This document shows, one piece after another, positions 31,386 to 40,117 of a DNA stretch of 43,204 nucleotides. Position 1 is the stretch's first letter, and each line of letters starts with the position of its first letter. The stretch is from a virus: IMG/VR virus record IMGVR_UViG_3300046003_001770, positions 1 to 43,204 of that record. One strand, given 5' to 3'. Both the position numbers and the translations under genes were made by a program. The notes beneath the pieces are model-generated. The model saw nothing but the letters and a program-made list of their open reading frames with translations, did not search any database and was not told the origin of the DNA.

Positions 31386-33787
31386 GCTACGCTGACGAAT
31401 CCAACGAAGAAGCCGAACAATCCGACCAGCAAAAAGCCCTTGCTAAACAGTGGGGCAAGCGTTTAGAGAAGGCGCTTAAACAGCGCAAAGATGACAAGGT
31501 AGAGAAACGCTACAAAGAGTTTCGCGCTTATGTCCGTGGCGATGTTGGTGATGATGGCGAAGCTGGATTAGTCCGTACCAATATCATTCACGCTAACTTT
31601 GCCGCTATCCTGCCGCAGATTTACGCTAAGAACCCAGAGATAGCCGTTACGCCGACTGAGGCAGTTGGTACGGTAGTTCCTTGGGTTCCTGCATTCTGTA
31701 AGACACTTCAATCCGTTCTAGGTCGTAAATTCACAACAGAAGGCCGACTGAAGAAGCGCGCCAAGTCTGCTATCCGTTCAGCGATGACGACTTCTACCGG
31801 ATGGATGAAGGTCAGTTGGCAGAAGGATGTCCGTACTGATCCGCTTATCGAGAACCGGATTAACGACACTCAGGACAATCTACAGCGCATCAAGTACCTG
31901 ATTGACGAGATCAAGGAAGATGATGACTCACGCTGCGAACTAGAAGCCAAGCAGGGCGAGCTAGAACAGCAGATAAAGGCATTGCAGCAACAGGTAGAAG
32001 TCAAGACCGTTTCAGGCATTGCGCTTGACCGTGTGCTGACAGAAGATATTTTCGTCATTGACGATACGATCTATGACTTCGACCAGTACGAACAAGCTGA
32101 AGCTATTGCTCATCGTGTGTGGATGACTACTGAGCAATATGAGGAAACATTCGGTAAGGATGTTCCCAAGACTTCAAACAAGTACGGCGCAGACAAGAAA
32201 GAATCCAGTTCAACAGCAGAGGATGACAAAGTTCTCCTGGTCGCTGTGTTTGAAGTTTGGAACAAGACATCGAATACCGTCTATACGTTGTGCGCTGGCG
32301 CTGATGAATGGGCGCGTGATCCATACATTCCTGAATCACTAGGTAAGCGGTTCTATCCGTTCTTTGCTCTCGCGTTCAATCCGATTGATGGAAGTGTTGA
32401 ACCTGTCTCTGATGCAGAAATGCTCATTGAGCTACAGGACGAATACAACACGACTCGGACGAACTACGCTGAACACCGCAAGGAGAACTTGCCTGTTCGT
32501 GTCTATCGCAAGTCCGGTGATCTGACAGACAGCGACATTAACGCACTTGCGAATCGTTCAGCGAATCAGTGGGTGGGCTTAGAAGGCGATCCGACTCAGC
32601 CAATTGAACGAGATATTGCGATTCTTCAGAATCCTCCGGTTGATCCGAATACCTATGACGTTCAGCCGATTCTCCGCGACGCTGAGATGGTTCTTGGGGC
32701 GGGTGATGCTGCCAAAGGATCAATAAACAAGGCCAAGACTGCTACCGAAGCCGAGATTATGGCGCAAGGTCTGCAAAGCCGTGTGGCAGAGCGCCAGGAT
32801 GTTGTAGAGGATTGGATTGCGGAGATGGCTCAGTACGCTGCTGAGCTTTGCTTGCAAGAGATGAGCGCAGAGCAAGTACAGCGCATTGCTGGTCAGGATG
32901 CCGTTTGGCCTCAGATGGACAAGGAACAAATCTTTGATCTCGTGAATATCGAGATTCGCGCCGGTTCAGCAGGCCGTCCGAACAAAGCCAAAGAACGTGA
33001 GCAGTGGGGCCAAATGCTTCCACAAATCCAGCAGTCTGTTACTCAGATTGCACAGCTACGCGAACAAGGTCAAAACGATATGGCCGATTCCATGATGAAA
33101 CTCATGGAAGAAACGCTTCGCCGGTTCGATGAACGGATTGATATTGAATCGTTCATGCCTGCCAAGAAGGAAGAAGGTCAAGAGCCACAGATTCCGCCTG
33201 AAGTTCAGCAACAAATGCAACAGGCGCAAGAGCAAATGCAGATGTTGCAACAGGAAAATGAGCAATTGAAGCAAGTTGCACAGGGTAAGCAAGCCGATAT
33301 GGAGATTGCTAACCAAAATATCGACTTCCAGATGAAGAAAGCAGGCGCAGAAATCGAGCAAAAGGCTCAATTAGCGCAGCAAGACGCTGAAATTCGTCTG
33401 CAAGAAGCTCAAATCAAGGCTGAGGCTGATATGCAGTCCAAAATTGCTATTGCACAGCTAAATGCCGAGTTGGAACGCGAAAAGATCGCTTCTCAGGAGC
33501 GTATTGAGCTTGCCAAATCAATGATGCAGGCCAGCACACAACGCTCACATATGGCACAAGAGAGCGCCATAGAAGGCGAACAGCAAGCCTCCGAACAAAT
33601 GAACACTGAAGCCATGAATCAGATGGCTGAAATGCTCAAAGCCATGCAAGAGGCTATCGGGACGATGGGGCAGCAGTTCTCACAGTCGCTAACCGGACTG
33701 CACAGCCAAATGAACGCACCTAAGCGAGTAATCCGCGATCAAGAGGGGAACATGGTAGGCGTTGAGACTGTGCAGGTTATGCAATGA
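31382..33787 (+). CDS. Portal protein (P22 gp1-like)
   Basis: 801 residues. Early motif RTNIIHANFAAILPQIYAKN, then WMKVSWQKDV and YDVQPILRDAEMVLG are typical of podovirus portals. Residues about 600-770 form a very long Gln-rich coiled coil (QQMQQAQEQMQMLQQENEQL), consistent with the extended barrel of P22-type portals. It is the dodecameric ring for DNA entry and exit. It overlaps both neighbours. Confidence 0.85.
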   Translation: MSYADESNEEAEQSDQQKALAKQWGKRLEKALKQRKDDKVEKRYKEFRAYVRGDVGDDGEAGLVRTNIIHANFAAILPQIYAKNPEIAVTPTEAVGTVVPWVPAFCKTLQSVLGRKFTTEGRLKKRAKSAIRSAMTTSTGWMKVSWQKDVRTDPLIENRINDTQDNLQRIKYLIDEIKEDDDSRCELEAKQGELEQQIKALQQQVEVKTVSGIALDRVLTEDIFVIDDTIYDFDQYEQAEAIAHRVWMTTEQYEETFGKDVPKTSNKYGADKKESSSTAEDDKVLLVAVFEVWNKTSNTVYTLCAGADEWARDPYIPESLGKRFYPFFALAFNPIDGSVEPVSDAEMLIELQDEYNTTRTNYAEHRKENLPVRVYRKSGDLTDSDINALANRSANQWVGLEGDPTQPIERDIAILQNPPVDPNTYDVQPILRDAEMVLGAGDAAKGSINKAKTATEAEIMAQGLQSRVAERQDVVEDWIAEMAQYAAELCLQEMSAEQVQRIAGQDAVWPQMDKEQIFDLVNIEIRAGSAGRPNKAKEREQWGQMLPQIQQSVTQIAQLREQGQNDMADSMMKLMEETLRRFDERIDIESFMPAKKEEGQEPQIPPEVQQQMQQAQEQMQMLQQENEQLKQVAQGKQADMEIANQNIDFQMKKAGAEIEQKAQLAQQDAEIRLQEAQIKAEADMQSKIAIAQLNAELEREKIASQERIELAKSMMQASTQRSHMAQESAIEGEQQASEQMNTEAMNQMAEMLKAMQEAIGTMGQQFSQSLTGLHSQMNAPKRVIRDQEGNMVGVETVQVMQ

Positions 33788-34191
33788 ACGACCACGAAAT
33801 CAGCCAACCAATGCACCAGCCAATTTACGACAGGCGCACTCCCATGCCATGCAGTGACCATGAAAAACGCCTAGCTTTAACTGAGCAAGCGGTTATGTCC
33901 ATAAAGCAAACGTCTGAGGGCATGACAACCAAGCTTGACTTGATCCTAGCTCAGATAACAAAGGTGGCAATCCTTGAGGAAAAGCATTCAAACCTGCTAA
34001 TCGACAATGACCGGGCGCACAGCAAGATTGCTGATGTGACTGACAAGCTGGACAAGCTGGCAGAAGAATCACGCGGTTTTATGAACTACACCAAAGGGCA
34101 AAACAAGGTGCTTTGGGCTATCGGTTCTGTGGTTCTCGGCTTGTTAATCAAGGCGCTTTTCTTTGCTGCAAATAACGGGATGACGCACTGA
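33784..34191 (+). CDS. Membrane protein with coiled coil, possible holin or lysis regulator
   Basis: 135 residues. Helical coiled part (VAILEEKHSNLLIDNDRAHS; VTDKLDKLAEESRGFM) and one C-terminal membrane segment (VLWAIGSVVLGLLIKALFFA). Directly before the endolysin. Such tail-anchored proteins can act in lysis timing. It starts in ATGA overlap with the portal gene. Confidence 0.5.
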   Translation: MNDHEISQPMHQPIYDRRTPMPCSDHEKRLALTEQAVMSIKQTSEGMTTKLDLILAQITKVAILEEKHSNLLIDNDRAHSKIADVTDKLDKLAEESRGFMNYTKGQNKVLWAIGSVVLGLLIKALFFAANNGMTH

Positions 34192-34625
34192 TGATGCTGT
34201 CAAAGTACTTCGCGCTCGATGAAATGATTGCAAGCCAAACAGCTACGCGCAGACACATCGACAACACACCAAACTCTGAGCAGCTACAGAACCTTAAAGA
34301 AACCTGCATGCAGGCTGACAAGGTGCGAGCGTTTCTCGGTGGGCCGATGTTCATCTCGTCCGGGTTCCGCTCTGCAAAGCTGAATGCTGCTATTGGCGGG
34401 GCTAGGACATCAAGCCACTTACGCGGGGAGGCGCTGGACTTTACATGCCCTTCATTCGGTACGCCAAAGGAAGTATTCGTGGCGCTCAGTAACTCAGGAA
34501 TTTTGTTCGATCAGTTGATCCTTGAGTATCCAGAATCAACAGGTGCATGGGTGCATATCGGTTTCGGTTCCGAGATGCGTAATGAAAAACTCGTCTATGA
34601 CGGTCATTCGTATCGGATTATCTAA
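34191..34625 (+). CDS. Endolysin, peptidase M15 family
   Basis: 144 residues. Zinc site HxxGxAxD in SSHLRGEALDF and the second His in WVHIGFGSE. GFRSAKLNAAIGG is the usual preceding strand. It cuts peptide cross-links in peptidoglycan. No signal peptide is seen, so export depends on a holin, a likely role for the next gene. Confidence 0.88.
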   Translation: MMLSKYFALDEMIASQTATRRHIDNTPNSEQLQNLKETCMQADKVRAFLGGPMFISSGFRSAKLNAAIGGARTSSHLRGEALDFTCPSFGTPKEVFVALSNSGILFDQLILEYPESTGAWVHIGFGSEMRNEKLVYDGHSYRII

Positions 34626-35152
34626 TGGAACCCCTCTCAATAATTCTCGGTTTAGCGCAGTTTGCTCCGCAACTCATCAAGTGGGTGACAGGTAATGATA
34701 AAGCCTCAGAAGTCGCAGCAATCGCAGTGGATGTGGCACAAAAGGTCACAGGAACAAAGAGCGCAGAGTCAGCAATCAAACAACTCGGTCTCGATCCCGC
34801 AGCCGCAGCTGCATTCGCCGACAAGCTCCAAGAGCGAGAAGCCGACCTGACCAAAGCATATTTGGCTGACGTTGGTAACGCTAGGGCTATGCAGGTTGCT
34901 GCACTGCAACAGGATGACCTATTCAGCAAGCGGTTTGTCTATTACTTCGCTATCGCGTGGTCACTGTTTGCAATGCTGTACTTCGCTTTTGTCACCTTCG
35001 GCACAGTACCAGAAAGTGGTACGCGAATGGCTGACACGATCCTCGGTGTGCTTATCGGGACTGTGATTACAGGCTTCTTTAATTTCTTCTTCGGTTCGTC
35101 GGCTCGTTCTGCCGCCAAGGACGTAACCATTCAAAAGCTATCAGGTAAGTAA
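34625..35152 (+). CDS. Holin-like membrane protein (GTA 3TM holin type)
   Basis: 175 residues. N-terminal weakly hydrophobic helix (PLSIILGLAQFAPQLIKWVT), middle amphipathic helix, and two C-terminal membrane segments (YFAIAWSLFAMLYFAFVTFG; ILGVLIGTVITGFFNFFFGS). This matches the holin-of-3TMs family. Starts on the last base of the endolysin stop. No spanin was recognised nearby. Confidence 0.7.
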   Translation: MEPLSIILGLAQFAPQLIKWVTGNDKASEVAAIAVDVAQKVTGTKSAESAIKQLGLDPAAAAAFADKLQEREADLTKAYLADVGNARAMQVAALQQDDLFSKRFVYYFAIAWSLFAMLYFAFVTFGTVPESGTRMADTILGVLIGTVITGFFNFFFGSSARSAAKDVTIQKLSGK

Positions 35153-35161
35153 GGAGTAACA

Positions 35162-35599
35162 ATGTCAAAATCAAACGCCACCGAGAACGATTTTGTAAAG
35201 TTCGTTTTCAATGCCGTTGCTATGCCCGCATATGGCGCGGCGTTACAGCTCAACTTTCATACCGCTGACCCAGGAGAAGGCGGCACGGCAACGACCAATG
35301 AGCCAACGCCAACCACCTACGCGGCGCAGACTGTCACCCGCGACGGCGCTGGCTGGACGATCTGTGACACGGACGGCACGCCCAATGCGTCAGGTAGCGC
35401 GGCAAAGAGCGCGGTCGACGTGGTGTTTCCAGAAGTCGAGAGCGGTTTTGTCGGCACTGAAACATGGACGCACGGCAGCGTTTCCGTCGTAGCCACCGGC
35501 CAGATTCTCTATTCCGGCGCGCTGACGCAATCAATTATCGTGTCGGCGCTATCAACGCCGCGTTTCCCGGCTGGCACTGTGCTGTTCAAGGAGGATTGA
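35162..35599 (+). CDS. Accessory virion protein of a G+C-rich cassette
   Basis: 145 residues with GGAG before ATG. The pattern LQLNFHTADPGEGG, TTNEPTPTTYAAQTV and ILYSGALTQSIIV is common in small phage proteins near head/tail genes, annotated as tail-fibre-like. Base use is visibly richer in G+C than the genes on either side. Virion role likely, function unknown. Confidence 0.55.
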   Translation: MSKSNATENDFVKFVFNAVAMPAYGAALQLNFHTADPGEGGTATTNEPTPTTYAAQTVTRDGAGWTICDTDGTPNASGSAAKSAVDVVFPEVESGFVGTETWTHGSVSVVATGQILYSGALTQSIIVSALSTPRFPAGTVLFKED

Positions 35600-35600
35600 G

Positions 35601-36224
35601 ATGGCGCATTCATTCACCCAAGTACCTCCAGACAGCACCGGAAACAAGTTACAAATGCGCCAATATGTGCGCGGGGCTAACACCGTACAAAGTCAGGGGG
35701 TTCATTTCGACGGCCTGCCATCGTTTCGATTGATGATCCCGGCCATCGTGCCGGCTGCGAACAAGTACCACATTGTCTTACGCAACAACACAGGGTCAGC
35801 ACAGACTATCTTCTTGAATGGCCTGTACTGCGTACCTGACGGGGTTACTGCTGTGACTGGTGTTATTAACCAGTTCAATGCACGCCGCGTTACAGGCACG
35901 CCGACACTAACGGCGGTCACACCGTTGCAGTTCAACACCGCTGACCCGGCACTGGCTAACGTCGTTGCTGGTCATACGGCAACGGCTGGCCTGTCTGATT
36001 CCTCAATCATTACGCCGTTCGTCGTGTCGTCGGAAGAAAATACAGCAGTCCCGACCAACACCAATATGCAGCTTCCTTACCTTGCCAACCTTCTAGCACC
36101 AATGTACCAATACGGGCGACCGTGGGCATTGCGACCAGACGAGGGTTTTGCGGTAAAGCAGATCGGCGCTGGCACTGTCGGCACTGTCTCTTGGATTCTG
36201 GACTTTTCAGTCGAGGCTGATTGA
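35601..36224 (+). CDS. Hypothetical virion-type protein of the cassette
   Basis: 207 residues, beta-rich (FRLMIPAIVPAANKYHIVLR; FAVKQIGAGTVGTVSWILDF). No catalytic motif. G+C-rich like its neighbours. Overlaps the next start by 4 bases. Function unknown. Confidence 0.5.
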   Translation: MAHSFTQVPPDSTGNKLQMRQYVRGANTVQSQGVHFDGLPSFRLMIPAIVPAANKYHIVLRNNTGSAQTIFLNGLYCVPDGVTAVTGVINQFNARRVTGTPTLTAVTPLQFNTADPALANVVAGHTATAGLSDSSIITPFVVSSEENTAVPTNTNMQLPYLANLLAPMYQYGRPWALRPDEGFAVKQIGAGTVGTVSWILDFSVEAD

Positions 36225-36709
36225 TGCCGCTGGCCTCGCTCGCCGCCTTGCAGTGGTACGGACCGGCTTGTGCCGCGATGGTTGTATCGGATAGCCAAGG
36301 GACGCTGCACGCGGCGACACCGGCCCGTTTCGTTAGGGCTGGCGTGCAAGTTACCGGCGCCGGCTCGGTGGAAGTCATGCGGCCATATCGTTGCCGCAAT
36401 GCGGCCATAGATGCGGGTGGGCTTGGTACGGCGCAGATGACACCAAAGCGTTGGGTGCGAACCGGCCTTTCTGTTGCGGTGAATGAACTGACGGCATCTG
36501 ATGTCGAGGGCGCACTGCTCAACATGCGGATTGATGGCGGCGTGACATTCGTGCAGGCCATGCGTGCCATCCTCGCGGTTGCTGCCGGTAATGCGTCAGG
36601 GCTGGAAGGTTCCGCCCCAGTGTTCAAAGCGCAGGACGGCACGACAACGCGCATTGCTGCGACGTATTCGGCTGGCAATCGCACGATTACCACTCTCGAC
36701 CTTGAGTAG
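36221..36709 (+). CDS. Hypothetical virion-type protein of the cassette
   Basis: 162 residues. The C-terminal half (NMRIDGGVTFVQAMRAILAV; GTTTRIAATYSAGNRTITTL) belongs to a widespread phage protein family of unknown role. Last gene of the G+C-rich block. Some upstream minus-strand open frame here is a composition artefact. Confidence 0.55.
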   Translation: MMPLASLAALQWYGPACAAMVVSDSQGTLHAATPARFVRAGVQVTGAGSVEVMRPYRCRNAAIDAGGLGTAQMTPKRWVRTGLSVAVNELTASDVEGALLNMRIDGGVTFVQAMRAILAVAAGNASGLEGSAPVFKAQDGTTTRIAATYSAGNRTITTLDLE

Positions 36710-36712
36710 AGC

Positions 36713-37084
36713 ATGGCTGCCACAGGTAAATGGCTAGGCAAGTTTGTAGGTAAATGGCTCGGCTCGACTGATGGCGCAACCACTGGCCCGAACTATGTAG
36801 ATGCTGGCATTGTTGTATCTGGATTGGGGTCTGTTTCAATGTCCCCAGTTATTGACTCCAAACATGTAACTAACCTCGCTTCATTGGGTGGCTTTGCACC
36901 GGCTTACAAAAAGCCAGAAGAATTACCAGAAGAAGTTGAAATAGTCGAAGAGGCTATTCCAGAAGCCTACATCTCACGCATTCGTAACGAATTCTTGTCT
37001 GAGGCACTTGCTAAAGACTTGATAAACCGCGCTAAACAGCGCAAATCAAGGGCAGAAGAAGAAGCCCTACTTTTAATCCTATAA
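36713..37084 (+). CDS. Hypothetical protein before scaffold
   Basis: 123 residues. N-terminal ATGKWLGKFVGKWLG basic-aromatic repeat, Pro/Glu-rich centre (KKPEELPEEVEIVEEAIPEA), basic helical end. Base use returns to that of the rest of the genome. May be an accessory head protein. No family recognised. Confidence 0.5.
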   Translation: MAATGKWLGKFVGKWLGSTDGATTGPNYVDAGIVVSGLGSVSMSPVIDSKHVTNLASLGGFAPAYKKPEELPEEVEIVEEAIPEAYISRIRNEFLSEALAKDLINRAKQRKSRAEEEALLLIL

Positions 37085-37095
37085 GGGAATAGCAA

Positions 37096-38031
37096 ATGTC
37101 TGAACTTGATGTGAATGAATCGGAAGCCATCACCGAAGTAGAAAACGAAGCGCCAGAAGTTGAAAGCAATGAACCGGATTCTATGCTTGAGGCTATCCAG
37201 GAAGGTCTTAAAACAGATGAGCCGGAAGCTGAAGAAGTAAAAGAGCCAGAAGTAAAGCCTGAAGAAGTCGCAAAAGAGCCTGAAAACGAGGATGAGCCGC
37301 CTGAAGGTATCTCAAAGAAGGCGCAAGAGCGTTTCCGCAATCTGACCTCACGATTGAAAGAAAAGGATGCAGAAGTAGAGCATCTAAGCCGTGATCTCGG
37401 CAATATCCGCACCATGATGCAGGAAACCGGCGGCAAGCCTGAAGATTTCGCCAAGACGTTTGAATACATCCGATCTATTAACAAGGGTGATTTTGATAAT
37501 GCTCGGTCTATTCTTGAAGATCAGATCAAGCAACTAACGGTAATCACCGGCAAGCCATTTGCTAACGTCGATCCACTGTCTAGCCATCCTGACCTACGGG
37601 AACGGGTTAATTCCTATCAAATGGACGAACCTACCGCGCTAGAAATGGCTCGTCATCGTGCAATGCAGCAAGCACAGATCAAAGAACAGCAAGAGTATCA
37701 ACAACGAACACAAAGCCAGCAATACAATGAACAGGTGCGTAACAACGCTATTGCTCAGATTGATCGCATGGGTAGCGAATGGGCTAAGTCTGACCCTGAC
37801 TACGCCATGAAAGAAGGCATGATTACAGCTCAAGCCAAGGAGATTATGAATAACTTTCCTCCGCAGCAATGGCCTGCTCAAGTTCGGTTGATGTATCAAA
37901 CCATCTCGTCAATGCCGGTTCAGCGCCATGTTTCGACTACGCCTGCACCGTTACGGGCATCCGGTCAGTCTGCCGGTCAGCGTCAGCCTACTTCCATGCT
38001 TGAAGCCTTGCAAAATGGTCTAGGTTACTAA
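37096..38031 (+). CDS. Scaffold protein
   Basis: 311 residues. Strongly acidic N-terminus (ESEAITEVENEAPEVESNEP), central KAQERFRNLTSRLKEKDAEV coiled coil, Gln-rich middle, and a mixed C-terminus. Acid-rich coiled-coil proteins just before the capsid gene are scaffolds. It guides prohead assembly and is then lost. GGGAATAG precedes ATG. Confidence 0.75.
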   Translation: MSELDVNESEAITEVENEAPEVESNEPDSMLEAIQEGLKTDEPEAEEVKEPEVKPEEVAKEPENEDEPPEGISKKAQERFRNLTSRLKEKDAEVEHLSRDLGNIRTMMQETGGKPEDFAKTFEYIRSINKGDFDNARSILEDQIKQLTVITGKPFANVDPLSSHPDLRERVNSYQMDEPTALEMARHRAMQQAQIKEQQEYQQRTQSQQYNEQVRNNAIAQIDRMGSEWAKSDPDYAMKEGMITAQAKEIMNNFPPQQWPAQVRLMYQTISSMPVQRHVSTTPAPLRASGQSAGQRQPTSMLEALQNGLGY

Positions 38032-38052
38032 ACCAAATAAGCACACACCAAG

Positions 38053-38077
38053 AGCCTCGATTCGTCGGGGCTTTTTT
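38053..38077 (+). terminator. Intrinsic terminator after scaffold gene
   Basis: Stem AGCCTCGA/TCGGGGCT (8 pairs, one G-T), TTCG tetraloop, six T. Divides scaffold from capsid transcription, so the capsid gene needs its own promoter. Confidence 0.9.
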
Positions 38078-38080
38078 ACG

Positions 38081-38097
38081 TTTTGTCACCTTGAATC
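38081..38097 (+). promoter_or_regulatory. Late element, copy 2 (no -10)
   Basis: TTTTGTCACCTTGAATC, identical to copy 3, 3 bases after the terminator. No TATAAA is found at the 18-base distance, so it may be a binding site rather than a promoter. Confidence 0.5.
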
Positions 38098-38162
38098 TAT
38101 ATGCGGAACATGATGCTTGTCGGATTTGGCGGTCTGACATTGAGAGGCAGGTATAATGTTGC

Positions 38163-38272
38163 ATCACCCCAGTATTTAGCAGGGCGGTGTGGATCAAAAG
38201 CATTTCTTGCCTGTTCTCTCAATGCCTAGATTCGCCTCGCCAAGGCCCGCCCTGCTAAGCATTGGGGTTTTT
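38163..38272 (+). ncRNA. Candidate small RNA between scaffold and capsid genes
   Basis: A perfect TATAAT lies at 38152-38157 (no good -35 seen). The RNA would begin near 38163. A 21-base arm at 38167-38187 pairs with 38247-38267 (CCCCA and TAGCAGGGCGG blocks exact), around a 59-base loop, and five T follow. Loop and upstream sequences can also pair (CATTGAGAG 38138-38146 with CTCTCAATG 38216-38224). No known RNA family recognised. Confidence 0.5.
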
Positions 38273-38540
38273 CTTTGGCATCCGTCCGCAAGTGACGCGA
38301 TAGACAATGATCCTGAATGGGATAGCTGCACCGGAAACACTGCCCCTACTGCGCCCGTAGGCGAGGCATCCAAACTGTAAGCGAGGTATTGGAATAGTCC
38401 GGTTGTACAGGTGCGAGACAAGCAGCCGGATGAATGAATCGCTTGGTCATGCCGCACTTGGTTCAATGAAGCATTACATCATTTGAATGGAGTAAGTCGA
38501 TAAACATCTTTGCTTATCGCCCTTGGGGAACCTATGCCCA
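38273..38540 (+). other. Non-coding stretch upstream of the capsid promoter
   Basis: No convincing gene; open frames here lack ribosome sites and disagree with phage codon use. One 6-bp hairpin CGATAA/TTATCG is at 38498-38519. Otherwise nothing recognised, including tRNA and group I intron motifs. Confidence 0.5.
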
Positions 38541-38572
38541 TTTTGTCACCTTGAATCACTCGGATTTATAAA
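38541..38572 (+). promoter_or_regulatory. Late promoter-like element, copy 3, for capsid genes
   Basis: TTTTGTCACCTTGAATC with TTGTCA (38543-38548), 18-base spacer and TATAAA (38567-38572). It lies after the terminator and 110 bases before the capsid gene. Confidence 0.6.
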
Positions 38573-38613
38573 GTCATCAGATGTATTCGGATTCATCTCC
38601 GAGATTGTTCTGC

Positions 38614-38652
38614 ATGGCTGAATTTACCCGTCGCCGCCAGCGGGAAAAGTAG
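38614..38652 (+). CDS. Possible 12-aa Arg-rich leader peptide
   Basis: Reads MAEFTRRRQREK and stops 31 bases before the capsid start. It is in the 5' untranslated part of the capsid message. No Shine-Dalgarno, so evidence is weak. Confidence 0.2.
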   Translation: MAEFTRRRQREK

Positions 38653-38683
38653 TTTTTTCCTTAAATTTCTTAGGAGCTTTATC

Positions 38684-39751
38684 GTGGCATTTTCCGCACA
38701 AGAGCTACAGGACGCTGGCAAGATTGCGCTTGATTTCTATTTGAAAAAAGCGCCAATCGACCAGGTAGCTATCGAACGTCCGTTGATGAAAGCCCTTATG
38801 GGCAAAAAGAAGTCATTCCCCGGTGGTAAGCAGTACATCGTAGAGCAGCTTCGTTACCGTTATCAGTCTAACTTCCAGTGGTTCAATGGTGCTTCTGTTG
38901 TCTCGTACAACAAGCGTGTGACCGTTGAACAAGCACAGTTCCCGTGGCGTTCTGCTCACGATGGCTTCAGCCTTGACGAAGATCGTCTGGCACAGAATGG
39001 CATTGTGATTGACGATAACAGCAAGGGCGGCAACGCTTCCCAAGCTGAACAGGTTCAACTGACCAACCTGCTGCAAGAGCAGACCGAAACTCTGCGTCTT
39101 GGTTTCGAAGAAAAGTTCTCGATGTTCTTGCATCTTGACGGTTCTTCTTCTACCGATGCTGTGGCTGGTCTGGATAGCATCGTTTCCACCACGCCTACCT
39201 CTGGCACTGTTGGCGGTATTGATCGTTCTGTCTCCGGTAACATTTACTGGCGCAACAACGTATCTACCGGCCTGACCGCTGTTACGACTCAAGCAACCGC
39301 TATTACTTTCCTTGCTGCTATGGAAACCCAGTGGCGCGCTTGTATCAAAAACGGTGGCCGGCCTGATCTGATCTTCGCTGGTGCAACCTTCATCGACAAT
39401 TACATTGCCGCAATGAACTACACCGGCCAGACCATTCAGTACGCTGGTGGCGAAGTCCGTAAGCTTGATGGCGGTATCGGTGGCATCTACTTTAAGGGCA
39501 TTGAGATTCAATGGTGCCCTGAGTTTGATGACAACTTCGGCGGGTTTGTTTCTCCGGCTATCCACTGGACGAAGCGTTGCTACTTTATCAACTCCAAGCA
39601 TCTGACCCTGCGTCCGATGGATGGTCAAGATATGGTTACTCGCAAGCCTCCGCGCGTCTATGACAAGTATGTCTATTACTGGGCGCTAACGTGGCGTGGT
39701 TCTTTGACCACTAACCGCGCAAATGCACACAGCGTTTTGTCATTGACCTAA
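38684..39751 (+). CDS. Major capsid protein
   Basis: 355 residues, GTG start with AGGAG 7 bases before. Pattern includes KKSFPGGKQYIVEQLRYRYQ, AHDGFSLDEDRLAQNGI, and C-terminal YDKYVYYWALTWRGSLTTNR, as in HK97-fold capsids of this order. Position after scaffold and before head-completion genes fits. Codon use is strongly biased, as for a very highly expressed gene. Confidence 0.82.
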   Translation: MAFSAQELQDAGKIALDFYLKKAPIDQVAIERPLMKALMGKKKSFPGGKQYIVEQLRYRYQSNFQWFNGASVVSYNKRVTVEQAQFPWRSAHDGFSLDEDRLAQNGIVIDDNSKGGNASQAEQVQLTNLLQEQTETLRLGFEEKFSMFLHLDGSSSTDAVAGLDSIVSTTPTSGTVGGIDRSVSGNIYWRNNVSTGLTAVTTQATAITFLAAMETQWRACIKNGGRPDLIFAGATFIDNYIAAMNYTGQTIQYAGGEVRKLDGGIGGIYFKGIEIQWCPEFDDNFGGFVSPAIHWTKRCYFINSKHLTLRPMDGQDMVTRKPPRVYDKYVYYWALTWRGSLTTNRANAHSVLSLT

Positions 39752-39765
39752 TAGGAGATATAGAA

Positions 39766-40110
39766 ATGGCACTCTCAACTGTATCCCTAGGCGCTGCTCT
39801 GACCTCTGCAACCGCGAATGCTGGCGTTAAGCCAGAAGATTCAAACGCAAACTTCTTGCGTGGTGCAAACGTCCTGGCAATCATTCAACCTACTAACGGC
39901 GCTTTCGTCGGCACTGCAAAGATTCAGGGTACTAACGCTGATCTTGACTCTGTTGCTGACGGTTCCGCTACTTGGACTGACCTCTTGACCTTCGTTGCTC
40001 CGGCTTCAAACTCAGGTTCTAAGGTCGGTATGGTTGCTGCATATCGTCGTATGCGCGTTACCTGTACCGTTTTCACCAGCGGTTCTGTTGAAGCTCTGAT
40101 CGTAGCTTAA
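39766..40110 (+). CDS. Probable capsid decoration or accessory protein
   Basis: 114 residues, AGGAG before ATG. All-beta, small-residue-rich (LAIIQPTNGAFVGTAKIQGT; GSKVGMVAAYRRMRVTCTVF). Same strong codon bias as the capsid gene, same transcript, then a terminator. A decoration role is inferred. Confidence 0.55.
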   Translation: MALSTVSLGAALTSATANAGVKPEDSNANFLRGANVLAIIQPTNGAFVGTAKIQGTNADLDSVADGSATWTDLLTFVAPASNSGSKVGMVAAYRRMRVTCTVFTSGSVEALIVA

Positions 40111-40117
40111 CGATTGC

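Noticed and set aside
36010-36783. 257-aa minus-strand frame
   Set aside because: Shadow of three well-coupled plus-strand genes in G+C-rich DNA; crosses gene borders.
38273-38540. Group I intron remnant or tRNA before capsid
   Set aside because: Only a short resemblance (AATAGTCC); conserved core segments are missing.
38813-39628. 271-aa minus-strand frame
   Set aside because: Antisense of the capsid gene; explained by its biased codon use.
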